Shown: positions 23,571 to 33,055, counted from the stretch's first letter. The stretch is DNA of 64,000 bases from Stackebrandtia endophytica (GCF_006716355.1 NZ_VFOW01000001.1:2542001-2606000); one strand, 5' to 3'. Translations and numbers: made by a program. Notes: a model not told the origin generated them from the letters alone.

Positions 23571-25901
23571 ATGCCTACAACGTTGCTTGTCACCGGTGAC
23601 GGCAGCGCGGTCAATGTGAACATCAGCTACGTGGTCTTGGCCATCGTGCTGGCGTTGATCGCCTTGGGCTTCGCCGCAGCTTTGGTGAAGGCCGTGCTCA
23701 GCACCGGCAAGGGCACCAAGAAGATGCAGGAGATCGCGGGCGCGGTCCAGGAAGGCGCATCCGCCTACCTGAAACGCCAGTTCCGCGCTCTGGGAATCTT
23801 CGTGGTCGTCGCCGTGGTCCTGCTGTGGCTGTTGCCCGTTCATTCCTCCGACAATGAGATGCTGGTCAGAATCGGCCGCAGCGCGTTCTTCATTGTCGGT
23901 GCCGGATTCAGTGCCTTCATCGGCTGGGCCGGCATGTCATTGGCTACCAGGGCTAACCTGCGGGTTGCCTCGGCCGCTCGCGATGGCGACCGGCCCGGAG
24001 CCATGCAGATCGCGTTCCGCACCGGCGGTGTCGTCGGCTTCCTCACCGTCGGCCTGGGCCTGCTGGGCGCCTCGGTAGTGGTCTGGGTGTTCGGTTCGGA
24101 CGCCGCGACCGTGCTGGAAGGCTTCGGCTTCGGCGCCGCGATGCTCGCCATGTTCATGCGAGTCGGCGGCGGAATCTTCACCAAGGCCGCCGACGTCGGC
24201 GCCGACCTGGTCGGCAAGGTCGAGCAGGGCATCCCCGAGGACGACCCCCGTAACGCCGCCACCATCGCCGACAACGTCGGCGACAATGTGGGTGACTGCG
24301 CCGGTATGGCCGCCGACCTCTTCGAGTCCTACGCGGTGACCCTGGTCGCCTCGCTGATCCTGGGCCAGATCGCCTTCGGTGAGACCGGTCTGGTCCTTCC
24401 GTTGATCATCGGCTCCGTCGGCATCGTGACCGCGATCCTCGGTGTGGTCATCACCCGACTGCGCGCCTCGGACAAGAGCGGCCTGACCGCCATCAACCGA
24501 TCCTTCTTCATCTCCGCCGTCGTGGCGGCGCTGCTGTCCGCGGGAGCGATCTTCTTCGCCGTGCCTGCACAGTGGAGCGAACTGGGTATCGACCTCGATG
24601 TGTCCGGCGTCGCCCTGTCACCGCAGGCCGTGGCCATCGCCGCCGTCGTCATCGGTATCGTGCTGGCCGCCGCCATCATGGCGCTGACCGGCTACTACAC
24701 CGAGACCGAGAAACGCCCGGTGTCCGATGTCGCCAAGACCTCGCTGACCGGTCCGGCGACCGTCATCCTGTCCGGCATCTCGCTGGGCTTCGAATCGGCC
24801 GTCTTCTCCGCTCTCCTGATCGGTGCCGGTGTGTTCGGCGCCTACCTGCTGGGCGGCAGTGTCATCTGGATCTCGCTGTTCGCGATCGCCCTGGCCGGTT
24901 GTGGTCTGTTGACCACCGTCGGCGTGATCGTCGCGATGGACACCTTCGGTCCCATCAGCGACAACGCTCAGGGAATCGCCGAGATGTCCGGCGACATCGA
25001 CGAAGCCGGTGCTCGCACGCTGACCGACCTCGACGCGGTCGGCAACACCACCAAGGCCATCACCAAGGGCATCGCCATCGCCACCGCGGTTCTGGCCGCC
25101 ACGGCGCTGTTCGGTTCCTACACCCTCGCGATGGAGAACGCGCTGGCGCAGGCCGGCGAGCTCGCCACCGGCACCATCAACGCGATCCTCAACCTGGCCG
25201 ACCCGAGCAACATCGTCGGTCTGATCGTCGGTGCGTCCGTGGTGTTCCTGTTCTCCGGTCTGGCCGTCAACGCGGTGTCGCGTTCGGCCGGCTCGGTGGT
25301 GTACGAGGTGCGCCGCCAGTTCCGCGAGTTCCCGGGAATCATGGACGGTTCGCAGCGTCCGGAGTACGGCCGGGTCGTCGACATCTGCACCCGTGACGCG
25401 CAGCGTGAGCTGCTCACCCCGGGTCTGCTGGCCGTGTTGGCGCCGATTGCGGTCGGTTTCGGTCTGGGTGTCGGTCCGTTGGCCGCCTACCTGGCCGGTG
25501 CGATCGCCTGCGGTGTCCTCATGGCGATCTTCCTCGCCAACTCCGGTGGTGCCTGGGACAACGCCAAGAAGGCCGTCGAGGACGGTGCTCACGGCGGTAA
25601 GGGCACCGAGGCTCACGACGCCACCGTCATCGGTGACACCGTGGGTGACCCGTTCAAGGACACCGCTGGCCCGGCCATCAACCCGCTGATCAAGGTCATG
25701 AACCTGGTCGCGTTGTTGATCGCCCCGGCGATCGTCATGTTCAGCTACGGCGACGACGCCAGCCCGGTCGTGCGGTACTCCATCGCCGGAGTCGCGCTGC
25801 TGATCATCGTCGCAGCCGTCGGCTGGAGCCGCAGCAAGCCGATCACCGTCGGAGACGACGCCGACAACGGCGCCGCCGACAAGGAGAAGGTCAACGCCTG
25901 A
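23571..25901 (+). CDS. hppA: membrane-bound proton-translocating pyrophosphatase
   Basis: 776 residues with about 16 membrane helices. The pyrophosphate-binding motif DVGADLVGKVE (about residue 207), the acidic clusters DNVGDNVGD and the late DTVGDPFKDTAGPAINPLIK are all present. The diagnostic site reads GNTTKA (about residue 487). Lys there marks the K+-independent class, while K+-dependent enzymes have Ala. The enzyme couples PPi hydrolysis to proton export. AGGAG precedes the ATG. It follows the BldG-like pair and ends in a strong terminator. Confidence 0.96.
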   Translation: MPTTLLVTGDGSAVNVNISYVVLAIVLALIALGFAAALVKAVLSTGKGTKKMQEIAGAVQEGASAYLKRQFRALGIFVVVAVVLLWLLPVHSSDNEMLVRIGRSAFFIVGAGFSAFIGWAGMSLATRANLRVASAARDGDRPGAMQIAFRTGGVVGFLTVGLGLLGASVVVWVFGSDAATVLEGFGFGAAMLAMFMRVGGGIFTKAADVGADLVGKVEQGIPEDDPRNAATIADNVGDNVGDCAGMAADLFESYAVTLVASLILGQIAFGETGLVLPLIIGSVGIVTAILGVVITRLRASDKSGLTAINRSFFISAVVAALLSAGAIFFAVPAQWSELGIDLDVSGVALSPQAVAIAAVVIGIVLAAAIMALTGYYTETEKRPVSDVAKTSLTGPATVILSGISLGFESAVFSALLIGAGVFGAYLLGGSVIWISLFAIALAGCGLLTTVGVIVAMDTFGPISDNAQGIAEMSGDIDEAGARTLTDLDAVGNTTKAITKGIAIATAVLAATALFGSYTLAMENALAQAGELATGTINAILNLADPSNIVGLIVGASVVFLFSGLAVNAVSRSAGSVVYEVRRQFREFPGIMDGSQRPEYGRVVDICTRDAQRELLTPGLLAVLAPIAVGFGLGVGPLAAYLAGAIACGVLMAIFLANSGGAWDNAKKAVEDGAHGGKGTEAHDATVIGDTVGDPFKDTAGPAINPLIKVMNLVALLIAPAIVMFSYGDDASPVVRYSIAGVALLIIVAAVGWSRSKPITVGDDADNGAADKEKVNA

Positions 25902-25917
25902 TCCTTCGGTTAGTTCT

Positions 25918-25951
25918 ACGGTGGGGCGGCCTCGACTGGCCGCCCCACCGT
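25918..25951 (+). terminator. terminator of hppA
   Basis: Arms ACGGTGGGGCGGCC (25918-25931) and GGCCGCCCCACCGT (25938-25951), loop TCGACT, starting 17 bases after the hppA stop. Confidence 0.8.
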
Positions 25952-25981
25952 CGTGTTGTCACCACCTGGCAGGCTGTCGGG

Positions 25982-26506
25982 ATGCGAATGGGACTGCTGG
26001 TGGCGGTGATGACGGCGGCTCTGGCCTTCGCGGGTGGCTGTGGAGACTCCGGCCGCTCCAGCGCGGAGGCTTGGGCGGGTTCGGTGTGTGAAGCCTTGGA
26101 GCCGTGGATGAATCAGATCGACGAACTCACCGGGGCCGCCAACCGGGCGATGACCCCCGATTCCAGTCCCACCGACGCCAAGGCGGAACTGCTGGAGTTG
26201 CTGTCGGGGGCGGCGATGGCCAGTCAGACCGCGCTCGACAGTGTGATCGCCGCCGGGGTCCCCGATGTCGCCGAAGGACGTGAGGTCGCCGACCGGTTCG
26301 CCGATTCGTTGGCCGGGACCAGGGACGCCTACCAGGCCGCACACGACGACCTGTCGGCGCTGGATCCGCAGGACCCGGGGTTCTACGAGGAGGTGGCGCG
26401 GGTGATGACCGAGCTGGTCGACGCCTACGGCTCCGTTCCCCAGGTCGCGGAATTGAACTCGGTGGAGTTGAGTGAGGCGTTCGCATCCGTTCCGGAATGT
26501 CAGTGA
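25982..26506 (+). CDS. putative lipoprotein
   Basis: 174 residues. A short signal (MRMGLLVAVMTAALAFAGGC) ends in a lipobox-like AGGC, so Cys20 should be lipidated. The mature part is acidic and helical (DAKAELLELLSGAAMASQTAL, EVADRFADSLAGTRDAYQAA) with a second Cys near residue 38 and one at the end. Function unknown. An alternative start is the ATG at 25988. A weak terminator follows. Confidence 0.72.
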   Translation: MRMGLLVAVMTAALAFAGGCGDSGRSSAEAWAGSVCEALEPWMNQIDELTGAANRAMTPDSSPTDAKAELLELLSGAAMASQTALDSVIAAGVPDVAEGREVADRFADSLAGTRDAYQAAHDDLSALDPQDPGFYEEVARVMTELVDAYGSVPQVAELNSVELSEAFASVPECQ

Positions 26507-26824
26507 ATCGACCCTGATGACCGGTTGGTGCGGTAACGGCGCCCCGACGTGGTGTTTGCCTCAGGCGGTGCGGAAAACACCGCCTTAGATATAGAGTGCG
26601 ACAGGTGCGGACCGCCCACCGCCTGTGGGGGTTCGGTATGAGCAAATGGGGTGCGCAACCCGGTTCGGCTGTGAAACGTTAGTTTTGACAACGCAGGTGA
26701 GCTTTGGTCGCGCATCGACTCAGCCAGTACCGAAGATTCGACCGTGACCGTTCGGCAGCACCACCGGTTCGAACGGACCCGTTCGGCCGCCTTGACAGTT
26801 CGAGATCAACGAGTGGGATTCACA
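26507..26824. other. topA upstream region with weak terminator
   Basis: 318 bases. A hairpin AGGCGGTG-CGGAAAA-CACCGCCT (26563-26585) probably ends the lipoprotein gene. The rest should hold the topA promoter; TTGACA at 26688-26693 is present, but I cannot place a matching -10. An in-frame upstream ATG for topA at 26744 lacks a ribosome binding site. Confidence 0.45.
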
Positions 26825-29620
26825 GTGGCGCCTACCACCAAACGCTTGGTCATCGTCGAATCCCCGGCGAAGGCCAAGACCATCGCCGGGTACCTCGGCG
26901 ACGGCTACATCGTGGAGTCGAGCCTCGGCCATATCCGAGATCTTCCTCGAAACGCCAAGGAGGTGCCCGCCAAGTACGCGAAGGAACCCTGGTCCCGGTT
27001 GGGCGTCGACGTCGACAACGACTTCAAACCGCTCTATGTGGTCAATCCCGATCGCAAGGCGCACGTCAAGGTGCTCAAGGACGCGTTGGCCCAGGTGGAC
27101 GAACTCCTGCTGGCCACCGATGAGGACCGTGAGGGGGAGGCGATCGCCTTCCACCTGTTGGAGACCTTGAAGCCCAAGGTTCCGGTGAAACGCATGGTGT
27201 TCCACGAGATCACCAAGAGCGCGATCCAGGCGGCCGTGGCGAATCCGCGCGAGATCTACCGGTCCCTGGTGGACGCGCAGGAGGCCCGCCGCATCCTGGA
27301 CCGGCTCTACGGCTACGAAGTGTCGCCGGTGCTGTGGAAGAAGGTCATGCCGCGCCTGTCGGCCGGTCGAGTCCAGTCCGTGGCAACCCGCATCGTGGTG
27401 GAGCGGGAACGGGCTCGCATGAAGTTCGTGACCGCCGACTACTGGGGAATCACCGCGCATCTTCGCACCGAGGACGCGACCGAGTTCGCCGCCAACCTGA
27501 TCGCGTTCGACGGTGACCGGGTCGCCACCGGTAAGGACTTCGACCCGGAGACCGGTCGTGCCCGCGGATCGGTGGTGCATCTGGACGAGGCGGGTGCCAG
27601 AGGACTGGCCGAACGGCTCGACGGCGCCGACTATCAGGTGACCAAGGTGGAGAACAAGCCGTACCGGCGTCGCCCGTACGCACCGTTCATCACCTCCACT
27701 CTGCAGCAGGAGGCGTCCCGCAAACTGCGCCAGTCCAGCGCGCAGACGATGCGGATCGCGCAACGGTTGTACGACAACGGTTACATCACCTATATGCGTA
27801 CCGACTCGACGAACCTGTCGGAGACGGCGTTGACCGCGGCCCGCCGGCAGGCCGCCGAGCTCTTCGGACAGCGCTATGTGCCTGCGGAGCCGCGTCGTTA
27901 CGCCAAGAAGGTCAAGAACGCCCAGGAGGCGCACGAGGCGATCCGTCCCGCCGGTGACAACTTCCGCACCCCGGACCAGCTCGCCGCCGAGCTTTCCACT
28001 GAGGATCTGCGTCTGTACGAGTTGATCTGGCGGCGCACGATCGCCTCCCAGATGACCGACGCGGTCGGGAACTCCACCTCGGTGCGCATCGCCGTGACCT
28101 CGTCAACCGGTGAGCAGTGCGAGTTCGGTGCATCCGGTAAGACGATCACCGACCCCGGCTTCCTCAAGGCCTATGTGGAGTCCCGGGATGAGGGCGAGAC
28201 CGACGACGCCGAGCGCCGCCTGCCGCAGTTGGAACGCGGCGACGCGTTGGCCGCCGAGCGTCTGGAACCGGCCGGCCACCGCACTCAACCGCCCGCCCGG
28301 TACACCGAGGCTTCGCTGGTGAAGGCGTTGGAGGAACGCGGCATCGGCCGTCCCTCCACGTACGCCTCGATCATGCAGACCATCCAGGACCGCGGTTACG
28401 TGTTCAAACGTGGTCAAGCACTGATCCCCGCCTTCCTGGCGTTCGCGGTGGTCGGTTTGATGGAGAACCACTTCGGACGGTTGGTCGACTACGACTTCAC
28501 CGCCGGAATGGAATCCGAACTGGACAACATCGCCGCCGGTGACGCCGCCGCGTTGACCTTCCTGCGCGACTTCTACTTCGGAGGGCGAGGCGACAGCGGT
28601 TCCGTCGCCGCCGCCGGTGGCTTGAAGCACCTGGTGGGTGAGGAGCTGGGACGCATCGACGCCCGCGGCGTCAACTCGATCCCGCTGTTCACCGACGGCG
28701 AGGGCCGTCGGGTGGTGGCGCGGGTCGGTCGCTACGGCCCCTATCTGGAACGGTTCGCCCGTGACGCCGACCCGGAGGAACACGGCGAACGAGTGTCCAT
28801 TCCCGAGTCGATGGCTCCCGACGAGGTCACGCCGGAGAAGGTCGACGAGCTGTACGAGATCGGCTCGGGTGAACGGGAACTGGGTACCCACCCGGAGACC
28901 GGTGAACCGGTGCACGCGAAGTCGGGGCGGTACGGCCCATATGTCACCAGTGGTGAGAAGACCGCGTCGCTGCTGTCGGACATGAAACTGTCGGAGATCA
29001 CGTTGGAGGACGCGGTCAAGCTCCTCACGTTGCCGCGCCTGGTGGGCACCGACCCCGAGGGTGAGGAGATCCGCACCGGATTGGGCCCGCACGGCCCCTA
29101 CGTGGTGAAGAAGCGGGACTACCGGTCACTGGCCAATGAGGAACAGTTGTTCACTCTGACGCTGGAGGAGGCCGAGGCCCTGCTGGCGCAGCCGAAGCAG
29201 CGTGGTCGACGTGCCGCCAAGCCGCCGTTGAAGGAGCTGGGCGAGGACCCGGCGACCAAGCTGACCGTCGTCATCAAGGACGGCCGGTTCGGTCCGTACG
29301 CCACCGACGGCGAGACGAACGCGTCGCTGAAGAAGACCGACACCATCGAGGACATCACGATCGATCGTGCCTCGGAGCTGTTGGCGGAACGTCGTTCGAA
29401 GGGGCCGTCGACGAAGAAGACCGCCGCGAAGAAGACCACGGCGAAGAAGACGGCAGCCAAGAAGACGACGAAGAAGGCCGCGAAGAAGGCGACCAAGAAG
29501 TCGACGACCACCGCTGCGGCCGCCGCCAAGAAGTCGACGACCACGGCCCGAACCGTCAAGAAGGGGGCCGCGAAGAAGGCCGCCGCCAAGAAGAAGACGG
29601 GCAACCCGAAGACGGATTGA
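26825..29620 (+). CDS. topA: DNA topoisomerase I
   Basis: 931 residues. Toprim opening VIVESPAKAKTIAGYLG, the acidic triad region LLATDEDREGEAIAFHLLE, and the catalytic Tyr in YITYMRTDSTNLS are all intact. Instead of zinc ribbons the C-terminus carries repeated TopA-C domains (RYGPYLE, RYGPYVT, PHGPYVV, RFGPYAT) and a Lys/Ala tail (about 860-931). This is the actinobacterial form, where the tail helps processive relaxation of negative supercoils. GTG at 26825 follows GGGA. Confidence 0.96.
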   Translation: MAPTTKRLVIVESPAKAKTIAGYLGDGYIVESSLGHIRDLPRNAKEVPAKYAKEPWSRLGVDVDNDFKPLYVVNPDRKAHVKVLKDALAQVDELLLATDEDREGEAIAFHLLETLKPKVPVKRMVFHEITKSAIQAAVANPREIYRSLVDAQEARRILDRLYGYEVSPVLWKKVMPRLSAGRVQSVATRIVVERERARMKFVTADYWGITAHLRTEDATEFAANLIAFDGDRVATGKDFDPETGRARGSVVHLDEAGARGLAERLDGADYQVTKVENKPYRRRPYAPFITSTLQQEASRKLRQSSAQTMRIAQRLYDNGYITYMRTDSTNLSETALTAARRQAAELFGQRYVPAEPRRYAKKVKNAQEAHEAIRPAGDNFRTPDQLAAELSTEDLRLYELIWRRTIASQMTDAVGNSTSVRIAVTSSTGEQCEFGASGKTITDPGFLKAYVESRDEGETDDAERRLPQLERGDALAAERLEPAGHRTQPPARYTEASLVKALEERGIGRPSTYASIMQTIQDRGYVFKRGQALIPAFLAFAVVGLMENHFGRLVDYDFTAGMESELDNIAAGDAAALTFLRDFYFGGRGDSGSVAAAGGLKHLVGEELGRIDARGVNSIPLFTDGEGRRVVARVGRYGPYLERFARDADPEEHGERVSIPESMAPDEVTPEKVDELYEIGSGERELGTHPETGEPVHAKSGRYGPYVTSGEKTASLLSDMKLSEITLEDAVKLLTLPRLVGTDPEGEEIRTGLGPHGPYVVKKRDYRSLANEEQLFTLTLEEAEALLAQPKQRGRRAAKPPLKELGEDPATKLTVVIKDGRFGPYATDGETNASLKKTDTIEDITIDRASELLAERRSKGPSTKKTAAKKTTAKKTAAKKTTKKAAKKATKKSTTTAAAAAKKSTTTARTVKKGAAKKAAAKKKTGNPKTD

Positions 29621-29691
29621 AACCTTTAGCCAATCTTTAGCCGCAGGTCACAGTGGATCGATCATCGGCCTGCGGCGACTAAAATCGACGT

Positions 29692-30111
29692 ATGGCCACC
29701 CCTCTCCGTGTCGTCCTGCACGTCTTCCAGACCATCTTCCTGCTGTTCGGTCTGTTCATGTTCGTCTTCCTGCTGATCAACTTCTTCGACGCGGGCAACA
29801 TCACCTGGGACGCCGAGTTCGAACTCGGTGTCGGCGCGACGACCTCCTCGATCCTGCTGGCCATTGCCTTCTCCCCCGGCCTGTGGTCGGTAGCCAAGCA
29901 GTTCAACGCCCCGGCGTCGGCCCACCAACCGAACTACGGACCCGTCCCGCCGCCCATGGGAGGCCAGGCTCCACCGCCGGGTCAAGTCCCGCCGCCGATC
30001 GGCACCCAGCCGCCCGCCGGCCGGTTACGGCCACTGACGACCGGTCGAATAGCCGCCAACAAACTACCCAATGCGCGGCTAAACTACCTAATCCGGCGTT
30101 CGATTAGGTAG
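29692..30111 (+). CDS. small membrane protein whose C-terminus is encoded by a repeat
   Basis: 139 residues. Two hydrophobic helices (VFQTIFLLFGLFMFVFLLIN and GATTSSILLAIAFSPGLW) are followed by a Pro/Gln-rich cytoplasmic tail. The final 20 or so residues (LPNARLNYLIRRSIR) come from the first of the two repeats flanking the Fic gene. The second repeat would encode nearly the same peptide after the Fic gene. The original C-terminus was therefore perhaps altered by repeat insertion or duplication. Function unknown. Confidence 0.65.
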   Translation: MATPLRVVLHVFQTIFLLFGLFMFVFLLINFFDAGNITWDAEFELGVGATTSSILLAIAFSPGLWSVAKQFNAPASAHQPNYGPVPPPMGGQAPPPGQVPPPIGTQPPAGRLRPLTTGRIAANKLPNARLNYLIRRSIR

Positions 30112-30117
30112 TTTAGC
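30054..30117. repeat. Fic-flanking direct repeat, upstream copy, with palindrome
   Basis: About 64 bases nearly identical to 31186-31249. It contains a half-site AACTACCCAAT (30062-30072), then GCTAAACTACCTAAT (30078-30092), a 10-base loop and ATTAGGTAGTTTAGC (30103-30117), a perfect 15-base inverted repeat. The half-site recurs as AACTACCTAAT in each palindrome arm. It ends 18 bases before the Fic start, where a repressor would block transcription. Confidence 0.85.
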
Positions 30118-30135
30118 GGGGAGTTATGACGACCT

Positions 30136-31194
30136 ATGCGTAGTTTCAACCGTATCGACCAATTGTTGAAGTCGGTGCCGTCAGATGTCGTGCTGAAACT
30201 CAGCACGATCGATGTCGGGCGGGGCAGCGAGGCATCATTTCGCGATCAATTGCCCGGCCTGTTGGGTGAGCTTTCCGAACGGTCACGTGTCGCCTCGATC
30301 ACCGCATCCTCAGCCATCGAGGGTGTTGTCGTGCCGGACCCACGGCGAAGCGCCGGGATCATCAACGGACGAATCCATCGACTCCGCTCCCGAAACGAAC
30401 AGGAAATCGCCGGCTACCGCGATTGTCTCGACTACCTCTTCCAGCGTGACTGGCGACCGCTGAACGTCGGCCTGTTGTTGCACCTCCATCGCATGCTCTT
30501 CGCGCACACCGCCATCGACGGTGGTCACTTCAAACCACACGACAACCTGGTCGTCGACCGAAACTCGGACGGAACGACATCGATCAGATTCCGACCCGTC
30601 GCAGCGACCGAGACCGAATACCACGTCGCCGAACTGGTGGACCAGTTCAATCAGACGGCGGACCGGTATCACCCGATCCTCGCCATTGGATTGTTCATAC
30701 TGGACCTGTCGATCGTTCACCCGTTCGAAGACGGGAACGGCCGGGTGGGGCGAGCCATCACGAACGCGCTGTTGGACCACAGCGGTTACACGGTGGGGAG
30801 ATACGTGAGCCTTGAACAGCTCATCGCCGATGATCCCGATCCTTACTATTCCGCGCTACTCGCATCGACCCACCACTGGCATGAGGACCAACATGATCCA
30901 TGGCCGTGGTTGCGGTATTTCTCCACCATTCTGGCCACCGCGTACGAAACGTTCTGTCAGCGTGCTGCCGCGGGCCGTGGCAGTGGAACCAAACAGGAGC
31001 GAGTTCAGGCCCACGTACTCCGGCATGCTCCCGACACGTTCACCATGGCGGATCTACGTCGAGCGCTACCAGGTATCAGCGATCAGACGATTCGCCTCGT
31101 GCTCGACCGACTACGGGCTGAGGGGCGTATCAAATCCGATGGATCGGGCCGATCGGCGATCTGGCGACAAGCCGAGCCGAACACCCGCCAATGA
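30136..31194 (+). CDS. Fic-family protein with C-terminal winged helix
   Basis: 352 residues. An N-terminal Fic_N domain carries an inhibitory-type motif SSAIEG (58-63). The Fic core has the complete active site HPFEDGNGRVGR (195-206), so AMP- or nucleotide-transfer activity is plausible and would be held in check by the motif. A C-terminal winged helix (about 295-345, TFTMADLRRALPGISDQTIR) should bind DNA. Perfect palindromes in direct repeats lie immediately before the start and at the stop codon, which fits self-regulation. Target protein unknown. Confidence 0.92.
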   Translation: MRSFNRIDQLLKSVPSDVVLKLSTIDVGRGSEASFRDQLPGLLGELSERSRVASITASSAIEGVVVPDPRRSAGIINGRIHRLRSRNEQEIAGYRDCLDYLFQRDWRPLNVGLLLHLHRMLFAHTAIDGGHFKPHDNLVVDRNSDGTTSIRFRPVAATETEYHVAELVDQFNQTADRYHPILAIGLFILDLSIVHPFEDGNGRVGRAITNALLDHSGYTVGRYVSLEQLIADDPDPYYSALLASTHHWHEDQHDPWPWLRYFSTILATAYETFCQRAAAGRGSGTKQERVQAHVLRHAPDTFTMADLRRALPGISDQTIRLVLDRLRAEGRIKSDGSGRSAIWRQAEPNTRQ

Positions 31195-31249
31195 ACTACC
31201 CAATGTGTCGCTAAACTACCTAATCCGGCGTTCGATTAGGTAGTTTAGC
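31186..31249. repeat. Fic-flanking direct repeat, downstream copy, with palindrome
   Basis: It repeats the upstream element 1,132 bases away: half-site AACTACCCAAT (31194-31204), GCTAAACTACCTAAT (31210-31224), loop, ATTAGGTAGTTTAGC (31235-31249). It overlaps the last codons of the Fic gene and can also act as its terminator. Confidence 0.85.
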
Positions 31250-31333
31250 GCCGATCCGGTTCCGCCAAATCGCCCGCAAGCATGCTCACGATTCACCTCA
31301 GAGGGTCGATGACGGCCGACACAGGAACAGGCC

Positions 31334-31720
31334 TCAGGACTCCAGGTAGAGGTAGACCTCAGCGTCGGATTCGGTGCCGGACAGGGTGAAGTTCTTGGTG
31401 GTTCCGGACGGGCAGGCGCGCTCGCTGTACTTCCAGGTGCCGCCGAGGAGGGCCTTCACCCGGGCGCACATGCCGTCGGCGGCGGTGTCGCGGACCCAGC
31501 CGGTCACCGTCATGGTCGCCCCGCTGCAGGCGGCCGTCCAATAGGCTTCGCCTCCGGCGATGACGGCGTCTCTGGATTCGCCGCATTCGGTTTGGAGGGC
31601 GAACCCGACGGGCCCGACCTCGTCGGCGACCGCGATCACCGGGGTGGCGAACAGGCTCGTGACCGTCGCGATGACGGTGAGGGCGGCGGTGCGGGCGGTG
31701 ATTCGTTGTGCGGTTCTCAT
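31334..31720 (-). CDS. small secreted protein
   Basis: 128 residues. A signal peptide (about 1-34, ending VIAVADEV) is followed by a domain with four Cys (TECGES, AACSGAT, MCARV, RACPSG) that can form two disulfides, and the protein ends in a beta-like VYLYLES. Start at 31720 follows GCGGAG. An ordinary secreted disulfide protein; no family recognised. Confidence 0.7.
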   Translation of the reverse strand: MRTAQRITARTAALTVIATVTSLFATPVIAVADEVGPVGFALQTECGESRDAVIAGGEAYWTAACSGATMTVTGWVRDTAADGMCARVKALLGGTWKYSERACPSGTTKNFTLSGTESDAEVYLYLES

Positions 31721-31923
31721 GACAACTCCGCTGGTGGTTGGCAGCGTGCGGAACCGTGGGCTGTCCGCACGGAGCACATCCGGCGAATCCGATCCGGTTC
31801 GTCGTCAGGGCGAACCGCCCGCCTGCCAGTGAAACCCGGACACGCTCGAACCCAGCCTCACAGATCGAGGGCGTCGACGCCTCGACCGTAGGGACGGCAT
31901 ACCGGCCATTCGGCGGAAAGGTG

Positions 31924-31955
31924 ACGACCGGCCGGTGACGTCACCGGCCGGTCGT
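31924..31955. terminator. 32-bp perfect palindrome downstream of asd
   Basis: ACGACCGGCCGGTGAC and GTCACCGGCCGGTCGT abut with no spacer (31924-31955). It lies 37 bases beyond the asd stop, where an operon terminator is expected. A hairpin needs a small loop taken from the centre. Confidence 0.6.
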
Positions 31956-31992
31956 ATTCAGGACTGTTCGATTGTGGGGAAGCCTCGTCGGC

Positions 31993-33048
31993 TCAGGCGA
32001 ATTCCGGCAGCAGCAGCTCGGCGATCTGCGCGGAGTTCAGTGCCGCGCCCTTGAGCAGGTTGTCGGCGACGACGAAGAAGTCCAGCGACCTCGGGAAGTC
32101 CAGTGAGGCGCGAACCCGTCCGACGTAGGTGTCGTCGGTTCCTGCCGCGTCGATCGGCATCGGGTACCGACCGGCGGCGGGGTCGTCGACCAGGACGACT
32201 CCGGGGGCGTCGCTCAGTACCTTGTGGGCGGAGACGACATCCACATCGGAGGTGAAGGTGGCGCGCACCGCCTGGGAGTGCCCCTGGATGACCGGGACGC
32301 GCACGCAGGTCGAGGAGACCGCGAGGTTGGGCAAGCCCAGGATCTTGCGGGATTCGTTGCGTACCTTGAGTTCTTCGGAGGTCCAGCCGTCTTCTTTCCA
32401 GCCCCCGACCTTGGGAACCACGTTGAGCGCCAGCGGGGCGCCGAAGGTGTCGTTGGCCGCTTCCCCGAGTGCCGCACGCACGTCACCGGGCTTGGAGCCC
32501 AGTCCGGGGGTGCCGACGACGGTGGTGAGCTGGTCGTAGAGCGCGGTGAAGCCTTCCTGGCCGGCGCCGGACGCCGCCTGGTAGGACGCCACGGTCATCG
32601 ACTCCAGTCCGAACTGCTTGTGCAGGGCGGCCAGAGTGGGGATGAGCGCCAGTGTCGTGCAGTTGGCGTTGGCGATGATCCCCTTGGGACGGTTGCGCGC
32701 CGCTTCGGGGTTGGCCTCGGGAACAACCAGGGGAACGTCGGGGTCCATCCGGAACGCGTTGGACTTGTCGACCACGACGACGCCCTTGGCCGCCGCGATC
32801 GGCACCCAGTGCGCGGACACGTCGTCGGGGAGGTCGAAGTGGGCGATGTCGACGCCGTCGAACACCTCGGGGGAGATCGCCTGGACGGTGACCTCCTCGC
32901 CGCGAATCGTCAGCTTCTTCCCGGCGGATCGGGGGGAGGCGATCAACCGGATCTCGCCCCAGGCGTCGATGCGGTTGGAGATGACTTCACGCATGACGGT
33001 GCCGACGGCTCCGGTGGCGCCGACGATGGCCAGGGTGGGTTTACTCAT
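31993..33048 (-). CDS. asd: aspartate-semialdehyde dehydrogenase
   Basis: 351 residues. NADP-binding GATGAVGTVMREV is at the N-terminus. The catalytic Cys130 lies in GIIANANCTT, and the substrate-binding region includes YQAASGAGQ and a His in IQGHSQAVRATF. It reduces aspartyl phosphate to aspartate semialdehyde for lysine/DAP, threonine and methionine. It starts 7 bases after lysC with GGAAGG upstream, so the two genes form an operon. Confidence 0.96.
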   Translation of the reverse strand: MSKPTLAIVGATGAVGTVMREVISNRIDAWGEIRLIASPRSAGKKLTIRGEEVTVQAISPEVFDGVDIAHFDLPDDVSAHWVPIAAAKGVVVVDKSNAFRMDPDVPLVVPEANPEAARNRPKGIIANANCTTLALIPTLAALHKQFGLESMTVASYQAASGAGQEGFTALYDQLTTVVGTPGLGSKPGDVRAALGEAANDTFGAPLALNVVPKVGGWKEDGWTSEELKVRNESRKILGLPNLAVSSTCVRVPVIQGHSQAVRATFTSDVDVVSAHKVLSDAPGVVLVDDPAAGRYPMPIDAAGTDDTYVGRVRASLDFPRSLDFFVVADNLLKGAALNSAQIAELLLPEFA

Positions 33049-33055
33049 GATGGGT

